In this document: positions 22,655 to 33,260 of the stretch, piece after piece | Layout: each line of letters opens with the position of its first letter | Position numbering within the stretch: position 1 is the stretch's first letter | Assembly: GCA_946902875.1 (NCBI GenBank) | Contig: OX336339.1 | Coordinates: 20,925,349-20,989,348 of the forward strand | From: Nematopogon swammerdamellus | Lineage: Eukaryota > Arthropoda > Insecta > Lepidoptera > Adelidae | Direction of reading: 5' to 3' | DNA: 64,000 nt | Program-made: the position numbers and the translations under genes | The notes under the pieces: generated by a model | Told to the model about the DNA's origin: nothing | The model's input: the letters and a program-made list of their open reading frames with translations, nothing else | Databases searched by the model: none

Positions 22655-22785
22655 TTGCACGAGACAGAAGATAAGTGAGAGAACATGATAAATGAGACAG
22701 AATATAAGTAAGAGAACGAGATAAATAAGGCAGGAGATAAGTGAGAGAATGAGATAAATGAGACAGAAGATAAATGAGCGAACAA
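22655..22785. repeat. Minisatellite, ~33-bp unit, four copies
   Basis: The unit GAGACAGAAGATAAGTGAGA plus GAACGAGATAAAT repeats about four times with point changes and one shortened unit. On the minus strand it mimics a Leu/Ser-rich repeat peptide. Confidence 0.8.
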
Positions 22786-23624
22786 GGTGTGACAGGGATG
22801 GACTTTATGTTTGTAATTTTGTCTTTGCTACTTTCTGCCACCACATCCACAACAAGGTAAGGCTTTCTAGGTATTTATTTCTTTTAATGTATCCCTTTTG
22901 GAGAGGATTGGGGCTCTCGGTAGTTCAACATTATGTTACACTGACAGCATCAATCCCTTGCTTATCACCGCTTAATGTTTTCATATATGATTTTTGAAAA
23001 CGATTCATTTTCGTACCTACAATGGTTTTTTAAGTCTGATTTCACAAAAGTTGTTCAATCATCATGTGAAACTGCAGGTCCAGAGACCTGAGAGTACACA
23101 TAGTATATATAGTATATGAATGTGGTAGCTTATCAAACAGGCAGACAGACGCCATACATACATAATTACAATATATAAAATTAGGATTTTTTTTTCAAAT
23201 TAGTACTGAAATACGTCAGATTACAAACAGCGTTCAATTTAAAAGTGATTAATAAAAAACCCCATTCTTGTAAAAAAGCCTAAATGTGATGATGCCCAAA
23301 ACGATATCTTATGATCGATGACAAAAAGAAGCTTTCAAGACTTGGTCGGGCGTGCCCCGAGGGGTTTTAAGCCTTTTAACGCACCTGAGACAGCAGGAAG
23401 TGTTAGAATAATTCCTGCATAATTTATAACCGGTGACTATAAGAACGGAAGGACGTGTTAAAATCCTTCCTCATCTCGACCCCGCATTTAAAGAAATTGA
23501 AATAAATAAATCCAATAAAAATAAATTTTGAAATGTAATAATAAAAACCCGAAGTGACGGGTAGATGCAGATTAGAGCTAATAAAATATCGTTTTTATTT
23601 TTTAGCACCTAGCCAATAGGCTGG
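22786..23624. other. No gene seen
   Basis: No exon supported. It includes an AT-rich stretch and a short word cluster (GTGCCCCGAGGGGTTTTAAG near 23350) that may belong to a SINE-like repeat I cannot place. Confidence 0.3.
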
Positions 23625-24117
23625 GTTTAGGGTTCCGTATGGGACTCTATTACTAAGCCTACGCCGTCTGTCCGTCCGTCTGTCCTACCAACTCTTTGGT
23701 CCTACCTTTAAAGGGCTGTATCTTTTGAACCCTATAGGGAGCCGTTTTCACAAAATGTGTTATTATGACGGGTATCCTAACAAGTAATAAAAAAAAACTT
23801 TTTCTTAACTACCAAATTTATTTCATTTCATTTTCTAAACCTTCCCCGTACGGAATCCTATTCTATTACTAAGCCTACGCCGCCGTCTGTCTATCTGTCA
23901 GTCCTACTGCTGTATCTTTGGAACCGTATAGCTAGCGGGTTGAAATTTTCACAGAATATGTGTTATTTATTATATTGGAGATTATACAAATATAAAAAAA
24001 TATATAAAAAGTAAAAAATTAAGGGGTCCTCATACCAGAAACGGGGGTTTTCAAGGTTTTTTTTGTGGTGCGGAAACCTCTGTGTGCGAGTTCGACTCGC
24101 ACTTGGCCGGTTTTTTA
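23625..24117 (-). repeat. Two family A copies in tandem
   Basis: The first copy (23625-23840) opens TTTAGGGTTCCGTATGGG and TACTAAGCCTACGCCGTC. The second (about 23845-24117) repeats that opening and runs to GTGTGCGAGTTCGACTCGCA and CTTGGCCGGTTTTTT, the family's other end. Confidence 0.75.
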
Positions 24118-24471
24118 ATTATTTGTTAGGGTATCCGTACGAAAACGGAACCCATAAAAACAAACTGATACAGATTATCACTAGTGAGTGGTCAATACTG
24201 CAAGGACGGCGTCGAAAGCATAAACAGTTGAAGCTCTCAGATTTGAAGATTTGAATAATTTCACGAACACATAATGACCATAATCGTTTGTAAAAGGCAA
24301 CGTAAAACTTTTCCACTTTAATTATATTTTAATACTTTAAAACTAATTAAGGCACGCAGCGCTTTTGGCGTCACGCACACGCCTGAAGTCTTTTAAAACG
24401 TTGAAGCCACAGAGGTGAAGCAGTCAAATTGCTAATGGCAGGCTTCATCGTCGTGTTCATAGTATAAAAAG
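24118..24471. other. No gene seen
   Basis: Begins with a family A/D end word (GGGTATCCGTACGAAAACGG) and continues as AT-rich sequence without supported features. Confidence 0.35.
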
Positions 24472-25845
24472 TTAAATTACAAATTTTAAAAACCCCGACC
24501 CTAAAAAAGTCAAAAATAATTTACGTTTACTTACTTAAAGTAGTGGGGGGACCGCTAAGTAAATGCCTTTTTTTATAATTTTTTTATTTTTATTTACGTA
24601 GCGGTCCCCCAACTGCTTTAAGTAAGTAAACGGAAATTATTTTAGACATTTTAAGGGTCGGGGGTTTTTACAATAATTTGTAATTTAAGTTTTATTTCAA
24701 GCTTTTTTAAAAAAACCGCATGCAAATCGGTCCACTTTTTATTATAATATTTTTTTTAATTATTTAATTACTTGATTACTTGATTACAAATAGCTAAGAA
24801 CCATCCCGATTAAACCGAATTTCTAATAAGAAAACCGCATCCAAATCGGTCCATCCGTTTAGGAGCTACGATGCCACAGACAGATACGAGGGGCGGCTGA
24901 AAAGTTTTGAGCCTGGGGTATCAAAAATGCTGATAGAAATGTATAAAAAATATATTTCTCTATATATTCTCCCTCTACTTCAATGCATTTCTTACATTAG
25001 TCATAAAGGGCTTTTAACCCTGTGTGAATATTCACCGTCTTTGATTTCGAAATGCTCGTCTAACGCCGCCTTCATTTCATTATGACTCGAAAATCTTTGA
25101 CCTCGGAGGTCTTTCTTCAAATTGGAAAATAGGAAATAATCGCTGGGGGCTAGGTCTGTACTGTATGGTGGGTGGTTGATTTCTTCAAATCCTGTTCCTC
25201 CCAGGGCACGCCTTGCAACTTGCGCAGTGTGCACGGGCGCATTGTCTTGGAAAAACAGGACTCCTTTAGCCAGTTTGCCTTTCTAAGCGCACACCTTTTT
25301 CATGTGTAAATGATTATGCAAAATTTCGCGGATTCGTTCCTTGCTAATGATAACTTGATTCGCCGAACTTCTAGAACAAGTTTTTTTACTTTTTCAATAT
25401 TTTCTTCGGTAACAGCAGTGTTGGGACGCCCTGACCTGGGATCATCTTCCAGCGACTCCCTGCCATGCTTAAATTCTCGGTTTTATGGTGGGAAATGAAG
25501 GTCCATAAACTGTACACATATCTTCAAATATTTCCATCTGTGTTTTGTTCTTCTTTGTGAGGAATTATAAGACAGCTCTGTACTCCAATTTCGTACAATG
25601 CGCGAATGGCTCAGACACGGTGATGTTTACGGTTCAATTACTAAAAGAGTAATGATGCTAATTACACGAAACTCGGTATTTATACTATTGAGGATATCTC
25701 AAATTAGTGACATCCAGCGCGAGACATTGCTGACACTCAAAGGTACTTAGGCTCAAAACTTTTCGGCCGCCCTGGTACACCCATAGACACATACACACAC
25801 AAGTTAAACTTATAACAACCCTCTTTTTGCTTCGGGGGTTAAAAA
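24472..25845 (+). repeat. Family B repeat interrupted by mariner
   Basis: The palindromic core (24472-24695) and distal body (AACCGCATGCAAATCGGTCC, TTTAGGAGCTACGATGCCAC) run to 24884. The mariner insert follows, and the family resumes at 25778 with ACACACAAGTTAAACTTATA and CTTCGGGGGTTAA. Joined at the TA, the two parts give one intact family B 3' end. Confidence 0.8.
24887..25775 (-). mobile_element. Internally deleted mariner element
   Basis: Terminal inverted repeats GGGGCGGCTGAAAAGTTTTG (left) and its near match GGGCGGCCGAAAAGTTTTG (right, reverse strand) enclose 889 bp and are flanked by TA on both sides, the Tc1/mariner target. Minus-strand coding relics: N-terminal KHGRESLEDDPRSGRPNTAV (about 25400-25465), then C-terminal DNAPVHTAQVARRAL and HPPYSTDLAPSDYFLF (about 25130-25250), the second and third acidic catalytic positions with mariner spacing. 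The central part, which would carry the first catalytic aspartate, is deleted, and in-frame stops remain. It cannot encode a transposase. Confidence 0.9.
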
Positions 25846-26205
25846 AACCCCTGTTTAGTGAGAACATTGTTCACACACAGAGGGTTCCGTAGCCGTAGTA
25901 TTTTTAACATTTTGTTTTTTAAGGTTCCGTATTTCTACGGAAGCCTATTTACTAAGCCTACGCCGTCTGTCTGTCTGTTTGTCAGTCTGTCTGTCAAAAA
26001 GTAAAAAATTACGGGGAGTCCCCATACAAGAAACGGGCTAAGAATAGATTAGTACATATTTACGCTACTAAATAATATAGTGCGCGATAGTCAATTTGCT
26101 TTGCAGAAAGACGAAAGATAAACGGATTGTTTTTTTACATGTATGGTAAGGCTGATCCACGGAACCCTCCGTGCGTGAGTAAAACTCGCACTTGACCGAT
26201 TTTTT
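25846..26205 (-). repeat. Family A repeat copy
   Basis: AAGGTTCCGTATTTCTACGG, ACTAAGCCTACGCCGTCTG, CCATACAAGAAACGGGC, TAAATAATATAGTGCGCGA, GGCTGATCCACGGAACCC and GTAAAACTCGCACTTGACCG. Confidence 0.75.
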
Positions 26206-26340
26206 TGTTATTTCTTGGCATATCCGCCATAATAACGCTTATTCTGTGAAAATTTCACCGGCTCCCTGTTACGATTCAAAAGATACAGCACTCGCACGGA
26301 CAGACAGACAGGAGGCGTTGGCTTACGCTTTTAGTGTGCA
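26200..26340 (+). repeat. Family A repeat fragment, opposite orientation
   Basis: GGCATATCCGCCATAATAAC, TTACGATTCAAAAGATACAG and GACAGACAGACAGGAGGCGT. It abuts the previous copy tail to tail. Confidence 0.65.
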
Positions 26341-26780
26341 CAATAGTGGAATATCTTATCATCGGTAAGTACACTCCGCTCCCCGCAACTCGGCGACGCT
26401 AGTTCTCATACAAGCATTTGACAGTCCGGCGTCGATACCTTTTTTATCGTTCTAGGGTGCATCTCACGAAGGCACAATATGCGTTTTCCCTTTGTACAAT
26501 ATAATTAGAATAAGACTCATAATCAGGGAAGTATTTTCCCCCGGCTCGATAAGGGTTTCAACGTGCCGAGTGCCGACGAGACGTGGTCGTTTACACCGAA
26601 AAAGAGGACGTAAATTTTTAGTATATTTTACTAAGAATTGCCGTTAAAATTTCTAAATTTAAATGTTAATCGGAAGCTCGATGAGATTTCGAAATGTTTT
26701 TAAAGTGAACAAAATTTTACTGAATCTAACAAAATTTTAAAAGTCCGCCTTTGCACTCTTCTGTATTTCTTGTTTCTTGT
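26341..26780. other. No gene seen
   Basis: Unique-looking, partly GC-moderate (26370-26620). No exon supported. Confidence 0.35.
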
Positions 26781-26890
26781 CGTGTACTGTTCCATTGTGT
26801 GCAATAAAGAGTTTCTATTTTATTCTATTTCATAGCCGTTCCGGCCGACCGTCATTCGGTGCGGTGGTATCAATCCAGACTACCACCTCG
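26781..26890. mobile_element. Retroposon tail word plus SINE remnant
   Basis: GTGTGCAATAAAGAGTTTCT with a TTTTATTCTATTT tail (26794-26828) is directly followed by an antisense SINE piece, CATAGCCGTTCCGGCCGACC and GTGCGGTGGTATCAATCC. Confidence 0.6.
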
Positions 26891-27134
26891 TTGTGCCTTC
26901 GTGAGATTAAACAGCTCCATGCCTGTGAGTGAGGTTCGATCGTTGTGTTGCGTTCCCTATAGGAAAGTGTTTGGTGTTGTTTTATTTTACAATCAGGACT
27001 GCGTTCGGGAGAGGAGGCATTGTAATTTATTACTTCCAACTTGGTGTGTGATGGGGTGTGCGTGGCGTGCTACGTGGTATGGATGTGGTCTGGCAATAAA
27101 TATTACATTCCTATGGATGATTTTCCTAAAGATA

Positions 27135-27520
27135 ACTACAGTTGATGTAGATCATTCTCTACATTGTAGAGAATGAAGATACCTTTAATCTCAACCAGAA
27201 CAGGAAACAATTGAATAACGAAATTTTTAAGGTTCAGCCTAAAATTCCTCAAAAGCCTCAACCAGCACAGGAAAAAAATTAATAAGGAAATTTTTAAGGT
27301 TCCGTGTTCTTACGGAAGCCTATTACTAAGTCTTACAGTTGATGTAGACTCTACATCATTCTCTACATTGTAGAGAATGGAGATACCTTTAACCTCAACC
27401 AGAACAGGAAAAAATTGAATAACGAATTTTTTAAGGATCCGTATTCATACGGTAGCCTATTACTAAGTCTTACAGTTGATGTAGACTCTACCTCATTCTC
27501 TACATTAAGCCTATTACTAA
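27135..27520. repeat. Tandem repeat with internal hairpins (~200-bp unit)
   Basis: The order GTTGATGTAGA, CATTCTCTACATTGTAGAGA hairpin, TACCTTTAA, CTCAACCAGAACAGGAAA, TTTTTAAGG, ACGG, AGCCTATTACTAAGTCTTAC repeats about two and a half times. Perfect 11-bp stems lie at 27153-27175 and 27357-27379. The units also contain family A end words, so it is probably an amplified family A junction. Confidence 0.75.
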
Positions 27521-27980
27521 GCCTAAGTCGTATATCTGTCTGTCTGTTCCACCTTCCGAGTACTGTATCTTTTGAACCGTAATAGGTAACCGGTAGAAAT
27601 TTTCACAGGATATGTGGTATTATTATGGCGAATGTGCCAACTAGGGGTCGCAATACCGGACCCCTTTTCCAATACCGGTGTTTTCAGTATTACTTTTTTA
27701 ATAATACCGAGATTCCGGAATTTTCGGTATTTTCGATATTGTGAGAAAAAATATTTAAAATATGTAATGAAATCGTCATTTTTGTAAGGCAATTGTCACC
27801 AGTCAAACAATAAAGTGTGTTAAGATAAGAAAATCACAATTTTATTAATTTTAGATTTTAAACTTCAATCTGCTATTACGAAAATATAATAACTCACTGC
27901 CGAGTTATTTTAAACAGACATAAATCTTACTTAAACTAGGATAATATTACTAATGTTTTTAAGTTTACACTGTTATTAAT

Positions 27981-28290
27981 TATATTCATTTTTAAGTTTC
28001 CGGATTAACAGTAGGTTTAAAGACTTACATAAGTCGACGTTTCGCCCGCTACGTCACGGGCTTCATCAGGAACTGCGGGAGTTCCTGGAGCCGACGTCTG
28101 GCGTCCGTTGTACCAGACGTCAAACTTTCAAAAGTTAACGTCTGAGTTTGACGTCTGGTACAGCGGACACCAGACGTCGGCTCCAGGAACTCGCGCAGTT
28201 CCTGATGAAGCCCGTGACGTAGCGGGCGAAACGTCGACTTATGTAAGTCTTTAAACCTACTGTTAATCCGGAAACTTAAAAATGAATATA
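27981..28290. repeat. 310-bp near-perfect palindrome nested in the hAT element
   Basis: TATATTCATTTTTAAGTTTC at the left end pairs with its complement at 28271-28290. Arms of about 145 bp carry CGACGTTTCGCCCGCTACGT and GGGCTTCATCAGGAAC. The centre is near 28135. Only scattered mismatches (for example GGGAG versus CTCGC) are visible. A transcript would fold into a long hairpin. Confidence 0.9.
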
Positions 28291-28741
28291 GGATAATATT
28301 CTTTTAACAAAACTGTAATCAGCTTTAACAAAAACATCAAATACTCTCTGGCGAGCGGCGACTTATCCTAATATGAAATTAAAACGTAAATGTCTCACTC
28401 TTGAGTTACTTATTTATAGCTAAAAACAAATAAAAACCGAAATCCTAATATTTATTTATCTATAACAGCATTAAATCAGCTAGGTACGAGATCCATCAGC
28501 TTTAACAAAAACATAAAATGCTCTTTGGTGGCTTATCATAATTCGTGTGTGTAATTACTAATTAGTGAGATCGTAAAAATAACAGTGCATCTAGTGTTTT
28601 GTCACTTAATTTTCGGTCGTCGTCGTCGGGAGCGGTGCGCCACCTGAAAGCCATTGTCGTGCCTGCTGTTCCTGCGATCCTGCGGAACCACTCCTTGAAG
28701 TGATAAATAAATGACGTTTTGGTGGTTTAAAAAAAATAACC

Positions 28742-28797
28742 AGGGTTAATATATAGAAGATGCGTCGCTACGCGACGCATTTTCTATATATTAACCC
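28742..28797. repeat. 56-bp hairpin
   Basis: Arms from AGGGTTAATATATAGAAGAT to TGCGTCGC pair with the right arm (ending TATATATTAACCCT) with one mismatch around a TAC loop. Confidence 0.85.
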
Positions 28798-28954
28798 TAA
28801 CCTAATTTTGAGGCGGTGCATGTCGTTTTTGTTACAAGTTTATATTTCCGAAAATAATTCTTAGGTGGTTATAAAAAAAACTAAACACCCTAAAACAATT
28901 TAAACACCGTAACATTGCTTAAAAAAGAAAAAAAAGCAAAAAAAACCAAAAAGG

Positions 28955-29030
28955 TTCGGTGGCATTCGAACCCATGGTCCAAAAAATGCAAACCCTACAT
29001 GCTTACCACTGAGCTAACAAGTTACTAAAC
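28955..29030 (-). mobile_element. tRNA-like block (pseudo-tRNA or SINE head) in hAT element
   Basis: Read on the minus strand, TTAGCTCAGTGGTAAGC matches a tRNA A-box, and GGGTTCGAATGCC, about 30 bases further, matches a B-box. The stems do not pair into a full cloverleaf, so it is not called as a functional tRNA. Confidence 0.6.
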
Positions 29031-29194
29031 GAATATCGACTTCTATTGGTTCGCTCCGGGCGAAGGAGTAGGATCGCAGGAACAGCAGGCACGACAATGG
29101 CTTTCAGGTGTCGTACGCCGTCGGGAGTAGGTCTCACTCACTCCTGGCCGTGTGTTTGTAGTCGCGCGCGACATGCGTCACATAGCTGAGCCGC

Positions 29195-29208
29195 GTTGCC
29201 ATAGCAAC
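29195..29208. promoter_or_regulatory. Perfect X-box-like palindrome (RFX site)
   Basis: GTTGCCATAGCAAC fits the RFX X-box consensus GTNRCC(N0-3)RGYAAC with both halves perfect. It sits in a GC-rich part of the hAT element between GTAGTCGCGCG and CGCGCGACTAC inverted arms. Binding is inferred only. Confidence 0.45.
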
Positions 29209-29429
29209 CACCGCGCGACTACTCGCAGAAAGAATCGTGTGCGGCGGAATGTCGCGGGCTTTTTAATTTGTTATTAGTCTTATTTATAATGAAATACCGA
29301 AAATACCGAAAATCTCGGTTTCTGTTAACTCAATCCCGGTATTTTAAAGCTTTCGTTTCGGTCCGGTATCCCGGTATTTTCGGGATTCGGGATCCCGGTT
29401 TGCGACCCCTAGTGCCAACAAATAATAAA

Positions 29430-29590
29430 ATCAGCTTTTTAATAAAAAAAAACCGCATCCAAAACGGTCCATCCGTTTGGGAGCTATGATGCCACAGATC
29501 GTTTTAGCCACAGACAGTCACACCCATACACACATACACACACACGTTAAACTTATAACACCCCTCTTTTTGCGTCGGGTGTTAAAAAAG
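29430..29590 (+). repeat. Family B 3' fragment
   Basis: AATAAAAAAAAACCGCATCC, GTTTGGGAGCTATGATGCCA, CACACACACGTTAAACTTAT and TGCGTCGGGTGTTAA. It lacks the palindromic core. Confidence 0.75.
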
Positions 29591-29999
29591 CAAACTGTAA
29601 AAATGAAGAGGTGTCCCTATACAAGAAACTTGCTAAGAATAGATTAGTCACGCTACTGAATAATAGATGGCGCCACAGGCTTTTATATTTTGCATTGAAG
29701 AAAGACAAAAGATAGACGGATATGGTTTTCTGACAGGTATGAGAATCAGACAGCGGATCTACGGAACCCTCCGTGCGCGAGTGAAACTCGCACTTGTTAA
29801 TTATTTGATTTGCTTGTAAAATCTGCCCAAATTTGAAGGACATTCAGTGATATGTTTACTTGTTCGATTAAGAGATCCAGTGCCATTTTTAATTTGTTTT
29901 GCATTCCAAAACATTTCGATTGAACATTGGCGATATCAATCCTATGTTTGTAACCTCACCCATAAATTCGTTTGGTACACAGTACACTCGTTTGTACCA

Positions 30000-30290
30000 T
30001 GTGGGGCTAGTACTTAAAAATAATAGCCTCACCGTGCATGTCGTAAAAGGCGACTAAGGGATAAGGAGAAGATGTCGCGCTAAAGGGCAACAGGTTAGCC
30101 ACCTATCACCTTGGCTTGGCACGGTCCTTCCACCGAGTGATGCAGTAGGTGGGTCTTCGTGCCTTATTTGCTGTATGATGAACACTGCGAAACGTGGTCG
30201 GTGTTGTGCTGTAACTTACCAGAGTCCTTGCAGCACAACATCGATTACTTTGCTTACCCCGATTGTCGGGATACAGCGTACACTCGTTTA
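30000..30290 (+). repeat. Family C repeat copy
   Basis: TGTGGGGCTAGTACTTAAAA, GCGACTAAGGGATAAGG, CCTTCCACCGAGTGATGCAG, GTGCCTTATTTGCTGTATGA and CCCCGATTGTCGGGATACAG. Confidence 0.75.
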
Positions 30291-31089
30291 CGAAAAAAGT
30301 TACATCATTTTTGGCAGAATTTTTATAATTTTCAGCGCTAGGTGATCGATTTATTTCATCATGCAATGTTGAAGTGGCGCCTGATGTTACGTACGACTGC
30401 TGGCATGCTGGATAAATTACAAACAGATCGAACGAACATACCGTGCGTCATATCCTCCTTATTCCCATATCAATTACCTACACATAATTCAAATCATTTG
30501 TACAGGTAGATAGTGCGCCGGCGCGGGGCGCGACCATTCGATGTTTTGATTATAATAAATCCTCGGTATTGTTCGTCGGTCCAGCGCTGCAGGGAAATAT
30601 ACGTTCACATATCATTCATCCTCTGATGGGCGCCTGGTGAGTCAAGTTGATTGAACGTACTGATGTATCATCATCATTCTCACGCGTTGTTTGTTACAAA
30701 AGAAAAAAATATACCATTTTTATACATTACAAAATTACAAAACACGTTGGAAATACTTTTTTGAATTGACCGGTTCTAAAGAGATACTTTTCTATTCCGA
30801 GATCTAGATACAATCTACAATCTCGTACTCATGTATATTCCCATAGTTAACCTCGGATCATTCTTGATCTTTCGTACTGAGCTGGCTCTTTTGTATTCAC
30901 AGACGCAGCTTCTGTAGTTCATAGAATCAATTTTATAGCATTCTGTCAATCTGTTCACAATAGCTATGAATAGGATTAAGTACCTATGTTTTAGATTATG
31001 GAATATGCTAATTATCATAAGGTCTATTTATTCCAACCCCATTATATCCAAACAGAGAGTTTCTGAATGGGTTGGATACATAGAGGGTA
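30291..31089. other. No gene seen
   Basis: AT-rich unique-looking sequence without a supported exon. A GC patch lies at 30510-30535. Confidence 0.35.
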
Positions 31090-31700
31090 CCGCGCTCGAC
31101 CGCGGAGCGGACCAGCGAGGAGAGGAACGCGCGCGCACGGAGCGGAAGCAACGGGGGAAGAGGCGGCGGGTATAATCGCGTGTGGTTGATGCGGCCATTC
31201 CCTGGCAGGCCGCGGATATTTAATGAGCGGCCACGAATACGTTGTTACGTCCAACTTATGTGTATTATTATGCGATGCCCAAGAAGGAATGCGAAGGGTT
31301 AGCCGAGGTCGGCGTTCATTCCGACAGAATCGGTATCGGTAGCCCCACACCACACCGCCACCGCGGTGCACCGGCGCTGCAGAGGCGAGCTGACCCCGGG
31401 CTAACAATTACCACAGCTCCGATATTACAGTCGTAGATTCGCCGTCGGATTGTCCGCGGCTGACGCGAGCAGTGATATTACGACTGTGCTTCGGATGCCG
31501 ACAATTAAGACCGGTTCTGGCAGTCTTAACCTTTCGGTAATGATCGTGACGAGCGTCGGGCTTTCTTTAAATGAGCGCCTTCGCTTTACGATCGCGCCGC
31601 TTGACATTGAAATGATCGTGCACGAGAAATCGTTACAACGTAACATTGAGTATAGTTACATTTTTACGAAGAGTTTGAGGTCAAGGAGGTTTGTTTAATC
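31090..31700. promoter_or_regulatory. Candidate regulatory block
   Basis: A 600-bp, GC-balanced, repeat-free stretch with TTTAATGAGCGGCC, ATTATTATGCG, AACAATTACC and GGTAATGATCGTGAC words. Its composition differs sharply from the AT-rich flanks. The small open frames here overlap on both strands and show no domain. A conserved enhancer is the most economical guess. Confidence 0.3.
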
Positions 31701-33004
31701 TCGATCACTGCACGTTGTTTTAATGGATTTGGTGATTTATGATAATGAACTTTGATGCGACCCGGAAAAAAATCCATTATTTGGCGGAGATATTACAGAT
31801 TTGGATAACGATTAAATGTGAACTTGCATTTGGTACTCAAAAAAAAACTATAGAGGTTACAAATGGTGGATAAACTAATAAGCGAAGGAATGGGTCAAGA
31901 ACGTTCTCCTGTCTCTTTAGAACAGCTGGTACATATCGCAGTATCGGATCTTCTGTTCTGTTAGGTGTGAGGCTGGTAATCAGTTTACACTGACTTATTT
32001 AGGATGTTCACTTGACATTTATTGAGTCTGAAGGAAAACCATTCAACAGACCTTAGATCTCTTGGAATCCATTGACCTGTATACTACTCGTAGTTTATTC
32101 ACCCTTTACGTCAGTGAGTGCACGGAATCATCAAGAGATGCCATATCGAAAGTTGATAATGAACATAAAGAAAATATACATGCTTAGTAGAATAGGTCCA
32201 ATTGCGTGAAGGAGAATTAACCTCTGATTGTCTATATTGCACTAATCTCCGGATTTTATCTCAGGAATACAGAAGAAGAGATTATACATTTTCGATTAGC
32301 TTAATCAAAGAATGATCCTCCTTACCGCGATTGAGTCTAATTGCAATAGTTAACTAATGGGTGAACTAAAACGAGGCTCAAATAGAAAAAGAACTTAAAT
32401 GCAACATGCAAGACAGATATTTTACTAGTGAAGAGGCTCCGCATTATAGTTAAGAAGCTTGTAATACCTGAAATAAACTATTTGAATTCGAATCCTGCAA
32501 ACCATTATGTCGTGACATTAAAAATGTCTTCATATTTCTTCAATAAATTCGAAAAGAGGCGAACAGGAAACAGCTTCAGTAACTCTGTAGATGCGGACAG
32601 CGTTCCCCATAAATAACTTCGCTAGCGTGCTCTTGTCATCGTAACGTACAATCAGAGGACAAGGGATCTACTGCGATGGCGTTCACTGCAATATCTCCGG
32701 GGATTATTGTTCTAGCGTGGTCGTTGTCCAGTGCGATATGCAGATGCGAATAATTCTTCAATGTTCTGTGCTTGCTTCATGCCTTTGTGGGTGTTGGTAA
32801 GTACTCGTATTTGACGCCATAAATAGACAATGGTGTTGTTCCCTCTAGCAGTATCTTTACCTATTGATTTCTCTGAGATTGTATGGAAGAAATCACCCAC
32901 AGTGATAGGTTCAGATAGTTTCAGGTTCTTTTCATGTATGTTTTAGTTATATTTATACGGTTTAGCCAATACTATCTTGGGAACCCCTGCATTTATTTAC
33001 CTTT
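31701..33004. other. No gene seen
   Basis: No exon or repeat recognised. Several short open frames show no domain. Confidence 0.35.
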
Positions 33005-33260
33005 TCTATTTTTTATTATTTGTTATATCCGCCATTATAACACATATTATGTGAACATTTCAACCGGCTAGCTATTACGGTTCCAAAGATACAGCAGTAG
33101 GACATACAGAGAGACAGACGGCGCAGGCTTAGTACGGGATACGGAAACCTAAAAAGCAGGTTGACCCTGCCAGTAGATAAGTCTTTCAATAGGTTACTTC
33201 TCAAGTCCTGGATCATTTTTACTTTTAAATTGTGTGCAATAAAGATTTTCTATTCTATTC
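33005..33260 (+). repeat. Family A fragment followed by a retroposon tail word
   Basis: TTGTTATATCCGCCATTATA, CTATTACGGTTCCAAAGATA and GACGGCGCAGGCTTAGTACG, closing GGATACGGAAACCTAAAAA at about 33157. TTGTGTGCAATAAAGATTTT then CTATTCTATTC follows at 33230-33257. Confidence 0.7.

Larger units (their letters stand above)
27642..29411. mobile_element. Non-autonomous hAT-type element with 8-bp target duplication
   Basis: The 1770-bp element begins TAGGGGTCGC and ends GCGACCCCTA, both the usual hAT start, and is flanked on both sides by the identical octamer GTGCCAAC (27634-27641 and 29412-29419). The terminal 100 bases on each side are built from diverging 'ATACCG' and 'ACCGGAAT' words that form a subterminal inverted repeat. 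No transposase frame is present. The interior holds a 310-bp palindrome, a 56-bp hairpin, a tRNA-like block, and a further inverted repeat (CACCTGAAAGCCATTGTCGT at 28651 against its complement at 29093). Confidence 0.9.
27490..29810 (-). repeat. Family A repeat split by a hAT element and by family B
   Basis: The left part (to 27641) carries the family's CCTATTACTAAGCC and ATTATTATGGCGAATGTGCC. After the hAT insert it resumes at 29412 with GTGCCAACAAATAATAAA. A truncated family B (about 29430-29590) intervenes, and then the rest of A runs from TACAAGAAACTTGCTAAG to GTGAAACTCGCACTTG. Confidence 0.75.

Noticed and set aside
22437..22850. Leu/Ser-rich repeat protein on the minus strand
   Set aside because: Produced by the 33-bp minisatellite.
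28955..29030. Functional tRNA gene
   Set aside because: A- and B-box words are present, but acceptor, D and T stems do not pair properly.
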